DNA of 64,000 bases from Sphingomonas cannabina (GCF_021391395.1 NZ_CP090059.1:2093001-2157000), one strand, 5' to 3'. Counted from the stretch's first letter, positions 50,661 to 61,081 are shown. The notes: generated by a model from the letters alone, not told the origin. Made by a program: numbers and translations.

Positions 50661-51581
50661 TCAGCTTTCCGGCAGGAAATCCGGAACCGACAGGTAACGC
50701 TCGCCGGTATCGTAGTTGAAACCGAGCACGCGCACGCCGTCCGGCAGGTCGGGCAGCTTCTGCAGGATCGCGGCCAGCGTCGCGCCCGAGCTGATGCCGA
50801 CCAGCATCCCTTCCTCGCTGGCGGCGCGGCGGGCCATGTCCTTGGCGACGGCGGCGTCGACCTTGATCACGCCGTCGATCGCCTGGGTGTGGAGGTTGCG
50901 CGGGATGAAGCCGGCGCCGATGCCCTGGATCGGGTGCGGGCCGGGCTGGCCGCCCGAGATCACCGGCGACAGCTCGGGCTCGACCGCGAACACCTTGAGG
51001 TTGGGCCACTCCTTCTTGAGCGTCTCGGCCACACCGGTGATGTGGCCGCCGGTGCCGACGCCGGTGATGATCACGTCGATCGGGCTGTCGCGGAAATCGT
51101 CGAGGATTTCCTTCGCTGTCGTACGGACATGGACGTCGACGTTCGCAGGGTTTTCAAACTGCTGCGGCATCCAGGCGCCGGGCGTTTCCTCGACGATCTG
51201 CATGGCACGCTCGATCGAGCCCTTCATGCCCTTCTCGCGCGGGGTGAGGTCGAAGGTCGCGCCATAGGCGAGCATCAGGCGGCGGCGTTCGACCGACATG
51301 CTCTCCGGCATCACCAGGATCAGCTTGTAGCCCTTCACCGCCGCGACCATCGCCAAGCCGACGCCGGTGTTGCCGCTGGTCGGCTCGACGATCGTGCCGC
51401 CTGGCTTGAGGTCGCCCGACGCCTCGGCCGCCTCGACCATCGACAATGCGATGCGGTCCTTGATCGAGCCGCCGGGGTTGGAGCGTTCGGACTTGATCCA
51501 CACCTCCGCGCCCGGGAACAGGCGCTGGATGCGGATGTGAGGCGTATTGCCGATCGTCTCGAGGATGGTGTTGGCCTTCAT
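50661..51581 (-). CDS. cysK: Cysteine synthase A (O-acetylserine sulfhydrylase)
   Basis: This 306-residue PLP enzyme makes cysteine from O-acetylserine and sulfide. The PLP lysine is K41 in [12 protein letters not shown], the asparagine loop [11 protein letters not shown] covers about 67-77, and the glycine loop [16 protein letters not shown] binds the phosphate. Length and ending are typical of CysK. Its start overlaps the stop of the MFS gene on the same strand (ATGA), so the two are coupled. Confidence 0.96.
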   Translation of the reverse strand: MKANTILETIGNTPHIRIQRLFPGAEVWIKSERSNPGGSIKDRIALSMVEAAEASGDLKPGGTIVEPTSGNTGVGLAMVAAVKGYKLILVMPESMSVERRRLMLAYGATFDLTPREKGMKGSIERAMQIVEETPGAWMPQQFENPANVDVHVRTTAKEILDDFRDSPIDVIITGVGTGGHITGVAETLKKEWPNLKVFAVEPELSPVISGGQPGPHPIQGIGAGFIPRNLHTQAIDGVIKVDAAVAKDMARRAASEEGMLVGISSGATLAAILQKLPDLPDGVRVLGFNYDTGERYLSVPDFLPES

Positions 51582-52870
51582 GGCTGGGCAACTCCATGGT
51601 CAGGGGGGACGGAAAGCATTTCGGGCGGATCGAAGCTCTTCGCAAGCCTGAGCTCGGGAAACAAGCGCGACCAAATCAGGGTTACCACGATCGCGCCGAC
51701 GCCGCCGAACACAACCGCGCCGACCGGCCCCAGCAGCGAGGCGAGCAGACCGCTCTCGGCCTCGCCCAGCTCGTTCGATGCGGAGATGGTGAGCTGCGAC
51801 ACCGCGCTCACCCGGCCGCGCATGGCATCCGGCGTGTGGAGCTGGATCAGCGACTGGCGGACGTAGACCGAGACCATGTCGGCACCGCCGGCAACGATCA
51901 GCGCGCCCAGGCTCAGCCAGAACCAGCGCGACAGGCCGAAGGTCAGGATCGCCAGGCCGAACACGACGACCGCGATCAGCATCTTGAGCCCGACGTTCGC
52001 CTTCATCGGCCGGATCGAGAAGAAGACGGCGGTGCTCGCCGCGCCGATACCCATGCCGGCGGCGAGCAGGCCCAGCCCCTGCGAGCCGACGTGGAGGATG
52101 TCGCGCGCGAACACCGGCAGCAGCGCGGTCGCGCCGGCGAGCAGCACCGCGAACAGGTCGAGCGTGATCGTCGCCAGCACCAGCCGGTTGTGGCGGACAT
52201 AGGCGAAACCCTCGGCGATGCGCGCGAGCGGACGGTGGTCGGGCTGGACCGGCGGCTGCGGGACCTTGCCGATCAGGAAGATCATCGCCAGCGCGACCAG
52301 CATCAGGGCGGTGATGGTGGCATAGGCGACGTCGGGATGGATCGCGAACAGCAGCCCGCCGACGCTGGGGCCGGCGATCGAGCCGACCTGCCAGGCAATC
52401 GAGCTGACCGCGATCGCCGTCGGCAGGCTCTCGCGGGGAACCAGGTTGGGCGCGAGCGCTGAATAGGCGGGGCCGGAGAAGGCGCGGTTGATGCCGGTCA
52501 GCACCGCCGCGCCGAACAGCGCCGGCAGGCTGAGCGCGTCGAAATAGGTGAGGAGGCCCAGCCCCGCGGTGACGCACACCATCAGCGTCACGGTGCCGCG
52601 CACGATCCAACGCCGGTCGATGGTGTCGGCGACCAGGCCGACGATGGGGGTCAGCAGGAACAGCGGCACGAACTGGGCCGCGCCGATCATGCCGAGCATG
52701 AACGCGGCTTCCTTGATGCCCATCGTCTCGCGCGCGATGCTGTAGACCTGCCAGCCGATGACGATCGCCATCGCGGTCATGGCGATCGTGCCGGCGAAGC
52801 GCGACAGCCAATAGGCGCGGAAATTAGGGATCGTGAAGGGATGGGGAGGGGAAGGGGCAGCGGCGGCCAT
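51578..52870 (-). CDS. MFS transporter (DHA-type)
   Basis: This 430-residue twelve-segment carrier starts [20 protein letters not shown] and has [20 protein letters not shown] as the loop 2-3 MFS motif. It resembles the drug/proton or siderophore-exporting group with conserved Pro-rich N-termini. Substrate is unknown. It is translationally coupled to cysK downstream, which is unusual for a drug exporter; export of a cysteine-pathway metabolite is a possible but unproven link. The start at 52870 avoids a longer ORF running into the divergent gene. Confidence 0.85.
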   Translation of the reverse strand: MAAAAPSPPHPFTIPNFRAYWLSRFAGTIAMTAMAIVIGWQVYSIARETMGIKEAAFMLGMIGAAQFVPLFLLTPIVGLVADTIDRRWIVRGTVTLMVCVTAGLGLLTYFDALSLPALFGAAVLTGINRAFSGPAYSALAPNLVPRESLPTAIAVSSIAWQVGSIAGPSVGGLLFAIHPDVAYATITALMLVALAMIFLIGKVPQPPVQPDHRPLARIAEGFAYVRHNRLVLATITLDLFAVLLAGATALLPVFARDILHVGSQGLGLLAAGMGIGAASTAVFFSIRPMKANVGLKMLIAVVVFGLAILTFGLSRWFWLSLGALIVAGGADMVSVYVRQSLIQLHTPDAMRGRVSAVSQLTISASNELGEAESGLLASLLGPVGAVVFGGVGAIVVTLIWSRLFPELRLAKSFDPPEMLSVPPDHGVAQP

Positions 52871-52975
52871 GCGTGGCCGCTCATAGGCGTGGGTTGCCGT
52901 TCGTTGCAACGGCTCTGGTGCTCTTCCCGGCACAATGCCAGCATGAGCTCGGACGATTGTTCAGGGAGGCAGGAT

Positions 52976-54673
52976 TTGAAGGGACTCTGGTTCGCGGCGG
53001 TTGCCGCCGCGGCGCTGATGGGCTGCACGCCCTCGAACGGCGGTGCGCCGCAGGCGAAGGACTGGAAGGCGTTCGTCGACGCGACGATGGAGGAGCATTT
53101 CCGGCTCGATCCCGCCTTTGCGGTCTATCAGGGGCGGCACGATTTCGACGGCAAGCTGCCCGACTGGAGCGAGGCTGGGCTGAAAGCGACGGCCGACTTC
53201 TATCGCCGCACGATCGAGAAGGCGCAGGCGTTCCAGGGCCTCGACGCCGATCAGGCGTTCGAGCGCGACTATGTGGTGCAGGTGATGAAGGGCAAGCTGT
53301 TCTGGCTCGCCGACGCCGACCAGCCGCATCGCAATCCGGCCTTCTATGTGGGCGGCGGGCTCGATCCCAACGTCTATATCGCGCGCGACTATGCCGATGC
53401 GCCGACGCGGATGAAGGCGATGATCGCCTTCCTGAAAGGCGTGCCGGCCGCGGCGGCGAACATCCGCGCCAACCTCAGGATGCCGATGCCGGCGAGTTTC
53501 GTCTATTACGGCAAGGCCGGGTTCGGCGGGTTCGCCGACTATTATGGCGGCGATGCCAAGAAGGCGTTCGCCGGCGTCAACGACCCGGTGCTCCAGAAGG
53601 AGTTCGACACCGCGGCGGCGGCCGCCAGCCAGGCGATGCGCGACCTGGCGAAATGGTTCGACGACAATGGCAAGACTGCGACGCAGGATTTCGCGCTCGG
53701 GCCCGAAAAGTTCGCCAAGATGGTCAGGGACACGGAGGGCGTCGACGTCAGCCTCGATGAGCTGGAAGCGGTCGGGCGCGCCGACCTCAAGCGCAACCAG
53801 GACGCGCTCAAGGCTGCTTGCGCGGAGTTCGCGCCGGGCGCGACCATTCCCGCGTGCATCGCCAAAATGAACGCGGACAAGCCCAAGGGCGGCCCGGTCG
53901 CCGCCGCCACCGCGCAGATCCCGGAGCTGCGCGAGTTCGTGATCAAGCACGACATCGTCACCATCCCCGGCACCGAACAGGCGCTGGTGCGCGAGAGTCC
54001 GCCCTACAACCGGCAGAACTCGGCCTACATCGATCCCGCGGGGCCGTTCGAGAAGGGCGTCGCCTCGGTCTACTATATCTCGCCGCCGGACCCTTCATGG
54101 TCGCCGGCGGTGCAGGCGGCGTTCGTGCCGGGCGAGGCGGACCTCTTGTTCACCACGGTGCATGAGATCATGCCGGGACATTTCCTCCAGTTCCTGCACA
54201 GCAACCGGTCGAAGTCGGTCTTCGGACGCGCCTATGTCGGCTATGCCTTCGCCGAGGGCTGGGCGCATTATGCCGAGGAGATGATGTGGGACGCGGGCCT
54301 GCGCGGCACACCGGAGACGCACATCGGCCAGATCTCCAACGCGCTGCTGCGCGACTGCCGCTATCTGTCGGCGATCGGGCTCCACGCGCGCGGGATGACG
54401 CAGGCGGACAGCCAGAAGCTGTTCCAGGAGCAATGCTACCAGGACGAGGGCACCGCCCGGCAGCAGGCGGCGCGGGGGACCTATGACCCGTCGTACCTCA
54501 ACTACACGATGGGCAAGCTCCTGATCCGCAAGCTTCGCGACGATTGGACCGCAACGCGCGGCGGACGTGGGGCGTGGAAGGCGTTCCACGACCAGTTCCT
54601 GAGCTACGGCGGCCCGCCGATCCCGCTGGTGCGCAAGGCGATGATGGGCGGGGAGGCGAAGGCGGTCTTCTAG
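52976..54673 (+). CDS. DUF885-family lipoprotein (M-type metallohydrolase fold)
   Basis: The protein has 565 residues from a TTG start at 52976, which has a strong AGGGAGG site 6 bases upstream; an ATG at 52943 has none. The leader LKGLWFAAVAAAALMGCTPS is a lipoprotein signal (lipobox cysteine at about 17). The DUF885 hallmark HEIMPGH lies in LFTTVHEIMPGHFLQFLHSN, followed by FAEGWAHYAEEMMWD with a likely third zinc ligand. DUF885 proteins are thought to be peptidases or hydrolases. It is divergent from the MFS gene and its end overlaps the convergent DHA2 gene. Confidence 0.87.
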   Translation: MKGLWFAAVAAAALMGCTPSNGGAPQAKDWKAFVDATMEEHFRLDPAFAVYQGRHDFDGKLPDWSEAGLKATADFYRRTIEKAQAFQGLDADQAFERDYVVQVMKGKLFWLADADQPHRNPAFYVGGGLDPNVYIARDYADAPTRMKAMIAFLKGVPAAAANIRANLRMPMPASFVYYGKAGFGGFADYYGGDAKKAFAGVNDPVLQKEFDTAAAAASQAMRDLAKWFDDNGKTATQDFALGPEKFAKMVRDTEGVDVSLDELEAVGRADLKRNQDALKAACAEFAPGATIPACIAKMNADKPKGGPVAAATAQIPELREFVIKHDIVTIPGTEQALVRESPPYNRQNSAYIDPAGPFEKGVASVYYISPPDPSWSPAVQAAFVPGEADLLFTTVHEIMPGHFLQFLHSNRSKSVFGRAYVGYAFAEGWAHYAEEMMWDAGLRGTPETHIGQISNALLRDCRYLSAIGLHARGMTQADSQKLFQEQCYQDEGTARQQAARGTYDPSYLNYTMGKLLIRKLRDDWTATRGGRGAWKAFHDQFLSYGGPPIPLVRKAMMGGEAKAVF

Positions 54674-56145
54674 CGGATCTGGCTCGCCGGCTGCGTCCCT
54701 CCGGACTCCCCGAATTGGGGATTGCGGATCGAGGGGCGCAGCCGCGCGATGCTGCACAGGCCCGCGATCAGCGCGAGCGCGGCGGCGGTATATGGCGGTA
54801 CCGCGCCCGCGCCGACGCCGATTGCCAGCAGCGCCGCGACCATCGTCGCGCCGGAGGTCTGGCCGACCATGCGGATCGTCGAGACCAGACCGCCCGCAGC
54901 CGTCGCGCGGTCGCGCGGGGCGGAGCCCACCACCAGTCGGGCGTTGGGCGACAGGAACATGCCGAAGCCGGCGCCGCACAGCGACATCCGCCAGGCGACG
55001 TCGAAATAGTCCGGATGCGGCGGCAGGTTGGCGAGCAGCAGCAGCGCCGTCACCGCCAGCGTCATGCCGACCCCGCCGAGCAGGCCGGCGGGGATCTTGT
55101 CGGAGAGGGCGCCGGCGGCGGGCGCGACGAACAAGGTGGTGAGCGGCCAGGGCGCGATCATCGCGCCGACCTCCGAGGGGGCGAAGCCATAGGCGTGCTG
55201 GAGGCGGAACGGGACCGACAGCAGCAGGGTCTGGCTGGCGAGGAAGGCGGTGAAGGCGCCTATCGCCGACAGCGCGATCACCGGCCGCGCGAGCAGGTCG
55301 ATCGGCAGGATCGGCTTGGTGTCGTGCATCTCGCGCCGGACGAAAAACCAGCCGATGATCAGTCCGACTGCGACGATCGCTCCCGACACCACCGGGCTGT
55401 CGCCGTGGACGGCGGTCTCGAGGCCGCCGATCACCAGCCCGAAGGTGGCGGCGCACATGATGCCGCCGATCACGTCGAACGGCTCGCTGCGCCGGGGAAG
55501 GTCGGGCAGCGCGCGGCCGAGCAGCAGCGAGACGATGGCGAAGGGCACGGCGCTCGCGAACACCCAGGGCCAGGGCGCAATGCCGAGGATCAGGCCGCCG
55601 ACCGTCGGCGCCGCCGCGGCCGAGCTCGACACGATCACCGCGTTGAGGCCGAGGCCGCGGCCGAGCATCGAACGCGGATAGATGGCGCGCACCATCGCCG
55701 AGGTGACGCTGAGCGCGCCCGCCGCGCCGATCGCCTGCACCGCGCGCACGATCAGCAGGAACGGCAGGCTCTTGGCGAAGAAGCAGAGGATGGTGGCGAT
55801 GGTGAAGACGAGCTGGCCGCCCTGATAGACGCGCTTGATGCCGATCCGCTCGGCGAGGCCGGCGAAGGGCAGCAGCAGCATCACCAGCATGAGCTGGTAG
55901 ACGGTGACGACCGCGACCACCGCGGAATTGTCGACGTGGAGCGAACGGGCGATCGTCGGCAGCGCGACCGCGGCGATCGCGCCGTCGATCACCACCAGCG
56001 CGGTGCCGAACGATACCGCCACCATCGCGACATAGCGGCGCGGCTTGGGAAGGCCGTCGTGGGGCAGGGGAAGGGGCAGGGCGGTTTGCCTCTCCTCCGG
56101 ATCGTCGGCGTCGGTGCCGGTCGGAGGAGGGAAGCGATCGACCAT
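54670..56145 (-). CDS. MFS transporter, DHA2 (14-segment) group
   Basis: This 491-residue carrier of the 14-segment drug:H+ antiporter-2 type starts with a Pro/Asp-rich tail MVDRFPPPTGTDADDPEERQ, then ALVVIDGAIAAVALPTIARS in helix 1 and QLMLVMLLLPFAGLAERIGI in helices 2-3. It resembles EmrB-type exporters of drugs, but no EmrA partner is next to it. Its end overlaps the convergent DUF885 gene by 4 bases, so the two stops are nested. The DUF985 gene lies 11 bases upstream. Confidence 0.88.
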   Translation of the reverse strand: MVDRFPPPTGTDADDPEERQTALPLPLPHDGLPKPRRYVAMVAVSFGTALVVIDGAIAAVALPTIARSLHVDNSAVVAVVTVYQLMLVMLLLPFAGLAERIGIKRVYQGGQLVFTIATILCFFAKSLPFLLIVRAVQAIGAAGALSVTSAMVRAIYPRSMLGRGLGLNAVIVSSSAAAAPTVGGLILGIAPWPWVFASAVPFAIVSLLLGRALPDLPRRSEPFDVIGGIMCAATFGLVIGGLETAVHGDSPVVSGAIVAVGLIIGWFFVRREMHDTKPILPIDLLARPVIALSAIGAFTAFLASQTLLLSVPFRLQHAYGFAPSEVGAMIAPWPLTTLFVAPAAGALSDKIPAGLLGGVGMTLAVTALLLLANLPPHPDYFDVAWRMSLCGAGFGMFLSPNARLVVGSAPRDRATAAGGLVSTIRMVGQTSGATMVAALLAIGVGAGAVPPYTAAALALIAGLCSIARLRPSIRNPQFGESGGTQPASQIR

Positions 56146-56156
56146 CGCCGGATGCT

Positions 56157-56588
56157 TTAGGAACGCGGCTCCCGAGTCGGCAAGTCCGGCGTCCAGCCTT
56201 CCGGCGCGAGCTCGAAGCCGGCGAAGTCGAATCCCGGCGCGACGATGCAGCTCACCAGCGTCCAGCCGTCGCCTGCCTCGGCAGACTGCCAGGCGTGCGG
56301 CGGGACCAGCAGCTGCGGTGCCTCTCCGGCGAGGACGTCGGGGCCGAGGCGGTACTCGGTTTCGTCAATCTTGAGCGTCAGCGGCGCACCGGCGTGCCAC
56401 AGCCAGATCTCAGCCGCGTCGACGCGATGCCAGTGCGAGCGCTGGCCGGCGTCGAGCAGGAAGTAGATCGCCGTCACCCGATCGCGGCCGCCGTCGGGCG
56501 AAGGCTCGCGGATGGTCTCCCGGTACCAGCCGCCTTCGGGATGCGGCGTGAGGTCGAGGGTGGCGATGAGGTCCGGGGCGGTCGGCAT
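56157..56588 (-). CDS. Cupin-fold DUF985 protein
   Basis: This 143-residue protein has the DUF985 cupin pattern: TLDLTPHPEGGWYRETIREP, ITFYLL-type core around RVTAIYFLLDAGQRSHWHRV with metal-type histidines, then AEIWLWHAGAPLTLKI and LVPPHAWQSAEAGDGWTLVS. The family is widespread and uncharacterised; a role as metal-dependent enzyme or sugar-binding protein is speculative. The start at 56588 (MPTAPDLIATL) avoids a longer ORF through the composite repeat. The gene is likely cotranscribed with the DHA2 carrier. Confidence 0.85.
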   Translation of the reverse strand: MPTAPDLIATLDLTPHPEGGWYRETIREPSPDGGRDRVTAIYFLLDAGQRSHWHRVDAAEIWLWHAGAPLTLKIDETEYRLGPDVLAGEAPQLLVPPHAWQSAEAGDGWTLVSCIVAPGFDFAGFELAPEGWTPDLPTREPRS

Positions 56589-56601
56589 GGCTTTCTCCAA
56601 A

Positions 56602-56741
56602 AATCCTCCCCGGCACGGGGAGGGGGACCGCGACGCGAAGCGTCGTGGTGGAGGGGGGCAGGCCACGAGCGAGTCGCCTGCGGCGGGCCCCCTCCACCAT
56701 TTGCTCCGCAAATGGTCCCCCTCCCCGTGCCGGGGAGGATC
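56602..56741. repeat. Composite palindromic repeat, CTCCCCGGCACGGGGAG type
   Basis: This copy has left unit AATCCTCCCCGGCACGGGGA, inverted right unit CCCCGTGCCGGGGAGGAT and inner inverted segments GTGGTGGAGGGGGGC and GCCCCCTCCACCA. It lies between the DUF985 gene and the TonB-dependent receptor. Confidence 0.88.
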
Positions 56742-56774
56742 TTCGGCCTAGCTCGGGCGTCTCTCTCCGTCCAA

Positions 56775-59327
56775 TCAGCGCCGGCCGGTCTTGATGCTGA
56801 GCGCGACGCCGTAGATGCGCGGCTCGCCGGCGATGAAGGTCGGCAGGCCAAGGTTGTCGCCGGAGTTGCCGGCGTCCTTGATGTAGTCCTTGCCGAACAG
56901 GTTGGTCGCGAACGCCTCGATCCGCCAGCCGGCTTCCGGCCGCTCGATGCCGATGCGGGCGTTGACGAGGGCGTAGCCGTCCTGGAACTCGTCCTGGATA
57001 TTGTCGGCGACCAGCGCGCGGGGCGGCTGCTGGAGCGCGGGGATGTCGTTGTTGTCGTCGAAGAAGACCTTGCTCTGATAGGTCACGCTCGGGCTGAAAT
57101 CGACGCGGACCGGGCCGACCGGCGCCTTGACCTCGATGCCGAACGAGGCGGCGTGGTCGGGCGACAGGCGGAAGTGGTTGCCGTCGTAGATGCCGGATTT
57201 CAGGCGGCCGTGGTTGTAGGCGTAGGTGCCGAACAGGTCGACCCAGCCGGCCGCCGCCCAGCGGAACTGTCCCTCGAAGCCGTAGCTCTCGGCCTTGCCC
57301 GCGTTGGTGACGACGAAGGCGGTGCCGACCTGCTCGGTGGTCTGGAAGTTGTTGTACTTGTAGTAGAATACCGCCGCGTCGAGCGACAGCTTGCGGTCGA
57401 GCAGCGCGGTCTTCACGCCGCCCTCGAAGCTGTCGACGGTCTCGGCGTCGACCTTGGTGAACACCGGTGCGGCGAACGGGGCCGAGGGCGGCCGTGGGCT
57501 CAGCAGCTCGGGCCGGCGGCCGCGGGCGTAGGTGAAGTAGAGGCTGGCGTCCTCGCTCGGCATATAGCGGGCGGTGGCGCGCCAGGTGAGGCCGTCGGTC
57601 TTGAGATCCTGGCTGACGATCGCGCCGTTGCCGGCGGTCGGCTGGCCGGAGATGGCGAACATCGGCACCGGGTACTGCGCGGACTGCGGGATATTGGCTG
57701 CGCCGGGCACCGCCAGCGCCTGGAGGAGCTGCGTGCGCACCGCCGCCGGCTGGCTCAGCGCGCCGATAAAGCCGCCGAGGATCGAGCGGCCGTTGAGGAC
57801 AGCGCTGGCGATCCCCGTGGTCTTGCTGTCGTGGGTGTAGCGGATGCCGCCACCGATCTCGAACCTGTCGCCGAGCTTGAGCTTGCCGTCCGCGAAGACG
57901 TCGAAGCTCTCGGTCTCGTTGTAGTTGGTCGTGCTCTCGACGAAGCCGGTACCGAGATTGGCGGCGATCGCCCGGGCCTGCGCGGTTGGCAGCAGGGCAG
58001 CGGCCTGGGCCGGAGTAATGCCGGCGAGGTTGGCGAGGACGCCCTGGAGCAGCGCGCCGGTGAACTGGGTGTTGGCGAATGCCGCCAGCGGCGCCGGGTC
58101 GGTCGTCGCCCGGCCGGGGATCGGGCCGTTCAGCACGCCCGCCAGCCGCGCCAACGCGACGCGCTCGTCGAACTGGAGCGGCACGCGGGTCTGGCCGCTT
58201 TCCTTGAACCAGGTCGCGCCGACGAAGCCGGTGAAGGCGCCGTCATTGTCGTAGGTTAGGCGCAGCGTCGCCTGGGTCTGCTTGCCCTCGGCATCCTCGG
58301 CGGCGGTGAGGATCGGCAGCGAGATGCCGTCGGCGTCGAACACCTCCTTCGAGTGGAAGCGGCGCCAGCCGACCACGCCGTTCAGCGACAGGGCATCGGT
58401 CAGCTCGTAGTTGACCAGGCCGGTGATGCCGCCGACGTCGCGCTCCAGCCCCAGATCCTGGCCCTCGCGGGCGACGAAGCTGGCAGGTGCCATCAGCGCG
58501 GCGCCCGAGTTGCGGCCGCGGTCGCCGATCACCTGGCCGGTGACCGGATCGGTCGGGTTGTAGGCGATCGACTTGAACGCGGTGCCGGCCGGCGCGTCGT
58601 GCTGGTAATTGGCGATGACGTCGATCGTCAGCCTCTCCGGCGCGAAGCGGATCGAGCCGCGGACGGCTTCGGTGTCCTGCGAGTTGAAGTCGCGGGCGCC
58701 GAGGAGATTGTCGACATAACCGTCGCGTTTCTTGACGCGGCCGGCGATGCGCACCGCCAACGTATCGCTGAGCGGTACGTTCATTGTTCCATCGAGGCGG
58801 TAGCCGCCCAAGTTGGTATATTGCCCATAGCCATAGCCGTAGGCGGCATCCGGATCGGCCTTGGCCTGGACGATGTTGACCGCGCCGATCAGCGCGCCGC
58901 GGCCGTAGAGCGTCGACTGCGGGCCCTTCGACACCTCGACTCGCTCGAGGTCGAACAGCTCGACATAGGCGCCGCGCGAGCGCGAGATCGACACGCCGTC
59001 CTGAAACACCGACACGCGCGGCTCGGTGAAGCTCTCGCCCGAATCCGAGGTGATGCCGCGGATCGACAGCGCCGGGTTGTTGGGCGACTGGTTCTGGACG
59101 TTGAAGCCGGGGACGTACTGCGCGAGCCGCTCGAAATCCTCGATGCCCTGATCGTCGAGGAAGCCGCCGGTGTAGGCGGTGAGCGCGAACGGCACCTCGA
59201 TCGGGCGCTGCTCGACGAGCTGGGCGGTGACGACGATATCATCCGCCGCCGCCGGCGCTTCCTGCGCGAAGGCCGGTGCGGCGAGGGCGAGCGTGCTCGC
59301 GGTGAGAAGCAGGGCAGTGATTCGCAT
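56775..59327 (-). CDS. TonB-dependent outer-membrane receptor
   Basis: This 850-residue receptor has a signal peptide (ITALLLTASTLALAAPAFAQ), a TonB-box-like DDIVVTAQ just after it, a plug domain (about 40-150) with FERLAQYVPGFNVQNQSPNN and RGITSDSGESFTEPRVSVFQ, and a 22-strand barrel ending EPRIYGVALSIKTGRR. Sphingomonads carry many such receptors for chelated metals, oligosaccharides or plant compounds; no neighbour reveals the ligand. A GGGGGA site precedes the ATG at 59327. A composite repeat lies on its downstream side. Confidence 0.93.
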   Translation of the reverse strand: MRITALLLTASTLALAAPAFAQEAPAAADDIVVTAQLVEQRPIEVPFALTAYTGGFLDDQGIEDFERLAQYVPGFNVQNQSPNNPALSIRGITSDSGESFTEPRVSVFQDGVSISRSRGAYVELFDLERVEVSKGPQSTLYGRGALIGAVNIVQAKADPDAAYGYGYGQYTNLGGYRLDGTMNVPLSDTLAVRIAGRVKKRDGYVDNLLGARDFNSQDTEAVRGSIRFAPERLTIDVIANYQHDAPAGTAFKSIAYNPTDPVTGQVIGDRGRNSGAALMAPASFVAREGQDLGLERDVGGITGLVNYELTDALSLNGVVGWRRFHSKEVFDADGISLPILTAAEDAEGKQTQATLRLTYDNDGAFTGFVGATWFKESGQTRVPLQFDERVALARLAGVLNGPIPGRATTDPAPLAAFANTQFTGALLQGVLANLAGITPAQAAALLPTAQARAIAANLGTGFVESTTNYNETESFDVFADGKLKLGDRFEIGGGIRYTHDSKTTGIASAVLNGRSILGGFIGALSQPAAVRTQLLQALAVPGAANIPQSAQYPVPMFAISGQPTAGNGAIVSQDLKTDGLTWRATARYMPSEDASLYFTYARGRRPELLSPRPPSAPFAAPVFTKVDAETVDSFEGGVKTALLDRKLSLDAAVFYYKYNNFQTTEQVGTAFVVTNAGKAESYGFEGQFRWAAAGWVDLFGTYAYNHGRLKSGIYDGNHFRLSPDHAASFGIEVKAPVGPVRVDFSPSVTYQSKVFFDDNNDIPALQQPPRALVADNIQDEFQDGYALVNARIGIERPEAGWRIEAFATNLFGKDYIKDAGNSGDNLGLPTFIAGEPRIYGVALSIKTGRR

Positions 59328-59408
59328 GTCGGTCCCCCTTTGACGTGGGAGCGCCCTAGGGGGACCGGATGACGATTGTGTTGCGGTGCGGCGTACGAGC
59401 CGCCGCCT

Positions 59409-60230
59409 TCAGCTCTCGATGAAGGCGAGCAGGTCGGCGTTGATCACGTCGGCATGGGTGGTCGCCATGCCGTGCGGGAAGCCTGGATAGACCTTGAGTG
59501 TGCCGTTGGGCACCAGCTTGATCGCCTTCTCGGCCGCCGCGGCGATGGGGACGATCTGGTCGTCGTCGCCGTGCATGATCAGGCAGGGCACGTCGATCTT
59601 CTTGAGGTCCTCGGTATAGTCGACCTCGGAGAACTGCTTGATGCACTCGTAATGGGCCAGGATCGAGCCCTGCATCCCCTGGCGCCACCAATGGTCCATG
59701 ACCCCTTGGCTGACTTCGGCGCCATCGCGGTTGTAGCCGTAGAAGGGATAGGGGATGTCCTTGTACTGCTGCGCGCGGTTGGCGGCGAGCTGGGCGCGGA
59801 AGCCGTCGAACACCTCGAGCGGCGTGCCCTCCGGGTTCGAGGGGGTCTTGAGCATCAGCGGCGGGACGGCGCCGATCAGCACCGCCTTCTTGACCCGCGA
59901 GGTGCCGTGGCGGCCGATGTAATGGGCGACCTCGCCGCCGCCGGTCGAGTGGCCGACCATCACCGCGTCTCGGACGTCGAGCTTGTCGAACAGTGCCGCC
60001 AGGTCGTCGGCATAGGTGTCCATGTCGTTGCCCTGCGCCGGTTGCGACGAACGGCCGTGGCCGCGGCGGTCATGGGCGATGACGCGATAGCCCTTCCGGT
60101 AGAAGAACAGCATCTGCGTGTCCCAGTCGTCGGCGGTGAGCGGCCAGCCGTGGCTGAAGGTGATGACCGGGCCGGTCCCCCAGTCCTTGTAGAAGATCTC
60201 GGTGCCGTCGCTGGTGGTGATGTAGGGCAT
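59409..60230 (-). CDS. Alpha/beta hydrolase, non-heme chloroperoxidase-like
   Basis: This 273-residue hydrolase has the catalytic triad S95 ([10 protein letters not shown]), D224 ([10 protein letters not shown]) and H253 ([10 protein letters not shown]). The N-terminus [20 protein letters not shown] and the size match the cofactor-free haloperoxidase/esterase group. These hydrolyse esters and can make peracids in vitro; the in vivo substrate is unknown. The start at 60230 (MPYITTSDG) is preferred over the longer ORF. No signal peptide is seen. Confidence 0.93.
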   Translation of the reverse strand: MPYITTSDGTEIFYKDWGTGPVITFSHGWPLTADDWDTQMLFFYRKGYRVIAHDRRGHGRSSQPAQGNDMDTYADDLAALFDKLDVRDAVMVGHSTGGGEVAHYIGRHGTSRVKKAVLIGAVPPLMLKTPSNPEGTPLEVFDGFRAQLAANRAQQYKDIPYPFYGYNRDGAEVSQGVMDHWWRQGMQGSILAHYECIKQFSEVDYTEDLKKIDVPCLIMHGDDDQIVPIAAAAEKAIKLVPNGTLKVYPGFPHGMATTHADVINADLLAFIES

Positions 60231-60389
60231 GGCAGGTCTCCGGTTCGCAGGGGTGAATCCCGCGGCTCTATTACGCGACGGCAACGACCCTTGCGCGTGC
60301 AAATGCGGCAACGATGGGTTTCATCCTTCTGGTCAGGCGGCGGGATTGCAGGCACAATCGCAGCATCGGCGTGATGACGGGGGCGCCCC

Positions 60390-61064
60390 ATGCATTTCAT
60401 GCAGTTGCTGAGGACACTCGACGAAATCCTCTACGAGGTGATGTCGTGGCTGGTCTTCTATGTGATCACGTTGTGGCGGACGGTCGCAGGTCCGCTGCGG
60501 ATGATGAACTATGCCAACGCCGAGCTCGGGGACCGGTCGGAGCAGCAATATGCCGACACGCTGCCGCCGCCCTTGTTCCTGCTGCTGACCTTGCTCCTCT
60601 CGCATGCGATCGAGCTGGCGCTGGTCGGGCAGAATCCGCTCATCGAGGATACCAAGGGATTGTCCGAGCTGGTGCATGACGACACCAGCCTGCTGATCCT
60701 CCGCCTACTGCTGTTCAGCCTGCCACCGCTTATCATGGCAGTGCGGCTGGTGCGGGCGCAGAAGACCGGCCTGACCCGCGACACGTTGCGGCAGCCCTTC
60801 TACAGCCAGTGCTACCTCGCCGCGCCGTTTGCGCTGACGATGGGGATCGCGTCGATCCTGACCCGGTTGCCGTCAGCCTGGGCCGAGGTCGTGATGCTGG
60901 GATGGTTGCTGATCGTGCTCGATTTCCTGTGGTACGGCACCGTCCAGGCGCGCTGGTTCGCGGCGAAGCTGGACGTGTCGATCGTGCGCGGCTTCGGGAT
61001 GGCGACCGTCGGGATGATCCAGAGCGCGGTGATCTTCGTGATCCTCGGGCGGCTGTTCTTCTGA
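60390..61064 (+). CDS. Hypothetical multi-pass membrane protein
   Basis: This 224-residue protein has about five membrane segments: around VMSWLVFYVITLW, PPLFLLLTLLLSHAIELALV, ILRLLLFSLPPLIMAVRLV, YLAAPFALTMGIASILTRLP and AEVVMLGWLLIVLDFLWYG, then a last hydrophobic tail IQSAVIFVILGRLFF. A GGGGGC site precedes the ATG. No domain is recognised, though the layout recalls Yip1-type permease-like proteins. Function is unknown. Confidence 0.75.
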   Translation: MHFMQLLRTLDEILYEVMSWLVFYVITLWRTVAGPLRMMNYANAELGDRSEQQYADTLPPPLFLLLTLLLSHAIELALVGQNPLIEDTKGLSELVHDDTSLLILRLLLFSLPPLIMAVRLVRAQKTGLTRDTLRQPFYSQCYLAAPFALTMGIASILTRLPSAWAEVVMLGWLLIVLDFLWYGTVQARWFAAKLDVSIVRGFGMATVGMIQSAVIFVILGRLFF

Positions 61065-61081
61065 ACGGAGCAGATCGACAT

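Noticed and set aside
59328..59408. A cobalamin or other riboswitch upstream of the TonB-dependent receptor
   Set aside because: Only about 80 bases separate it from the neighbouring gene, and no conserved riboswitch core was recognised.
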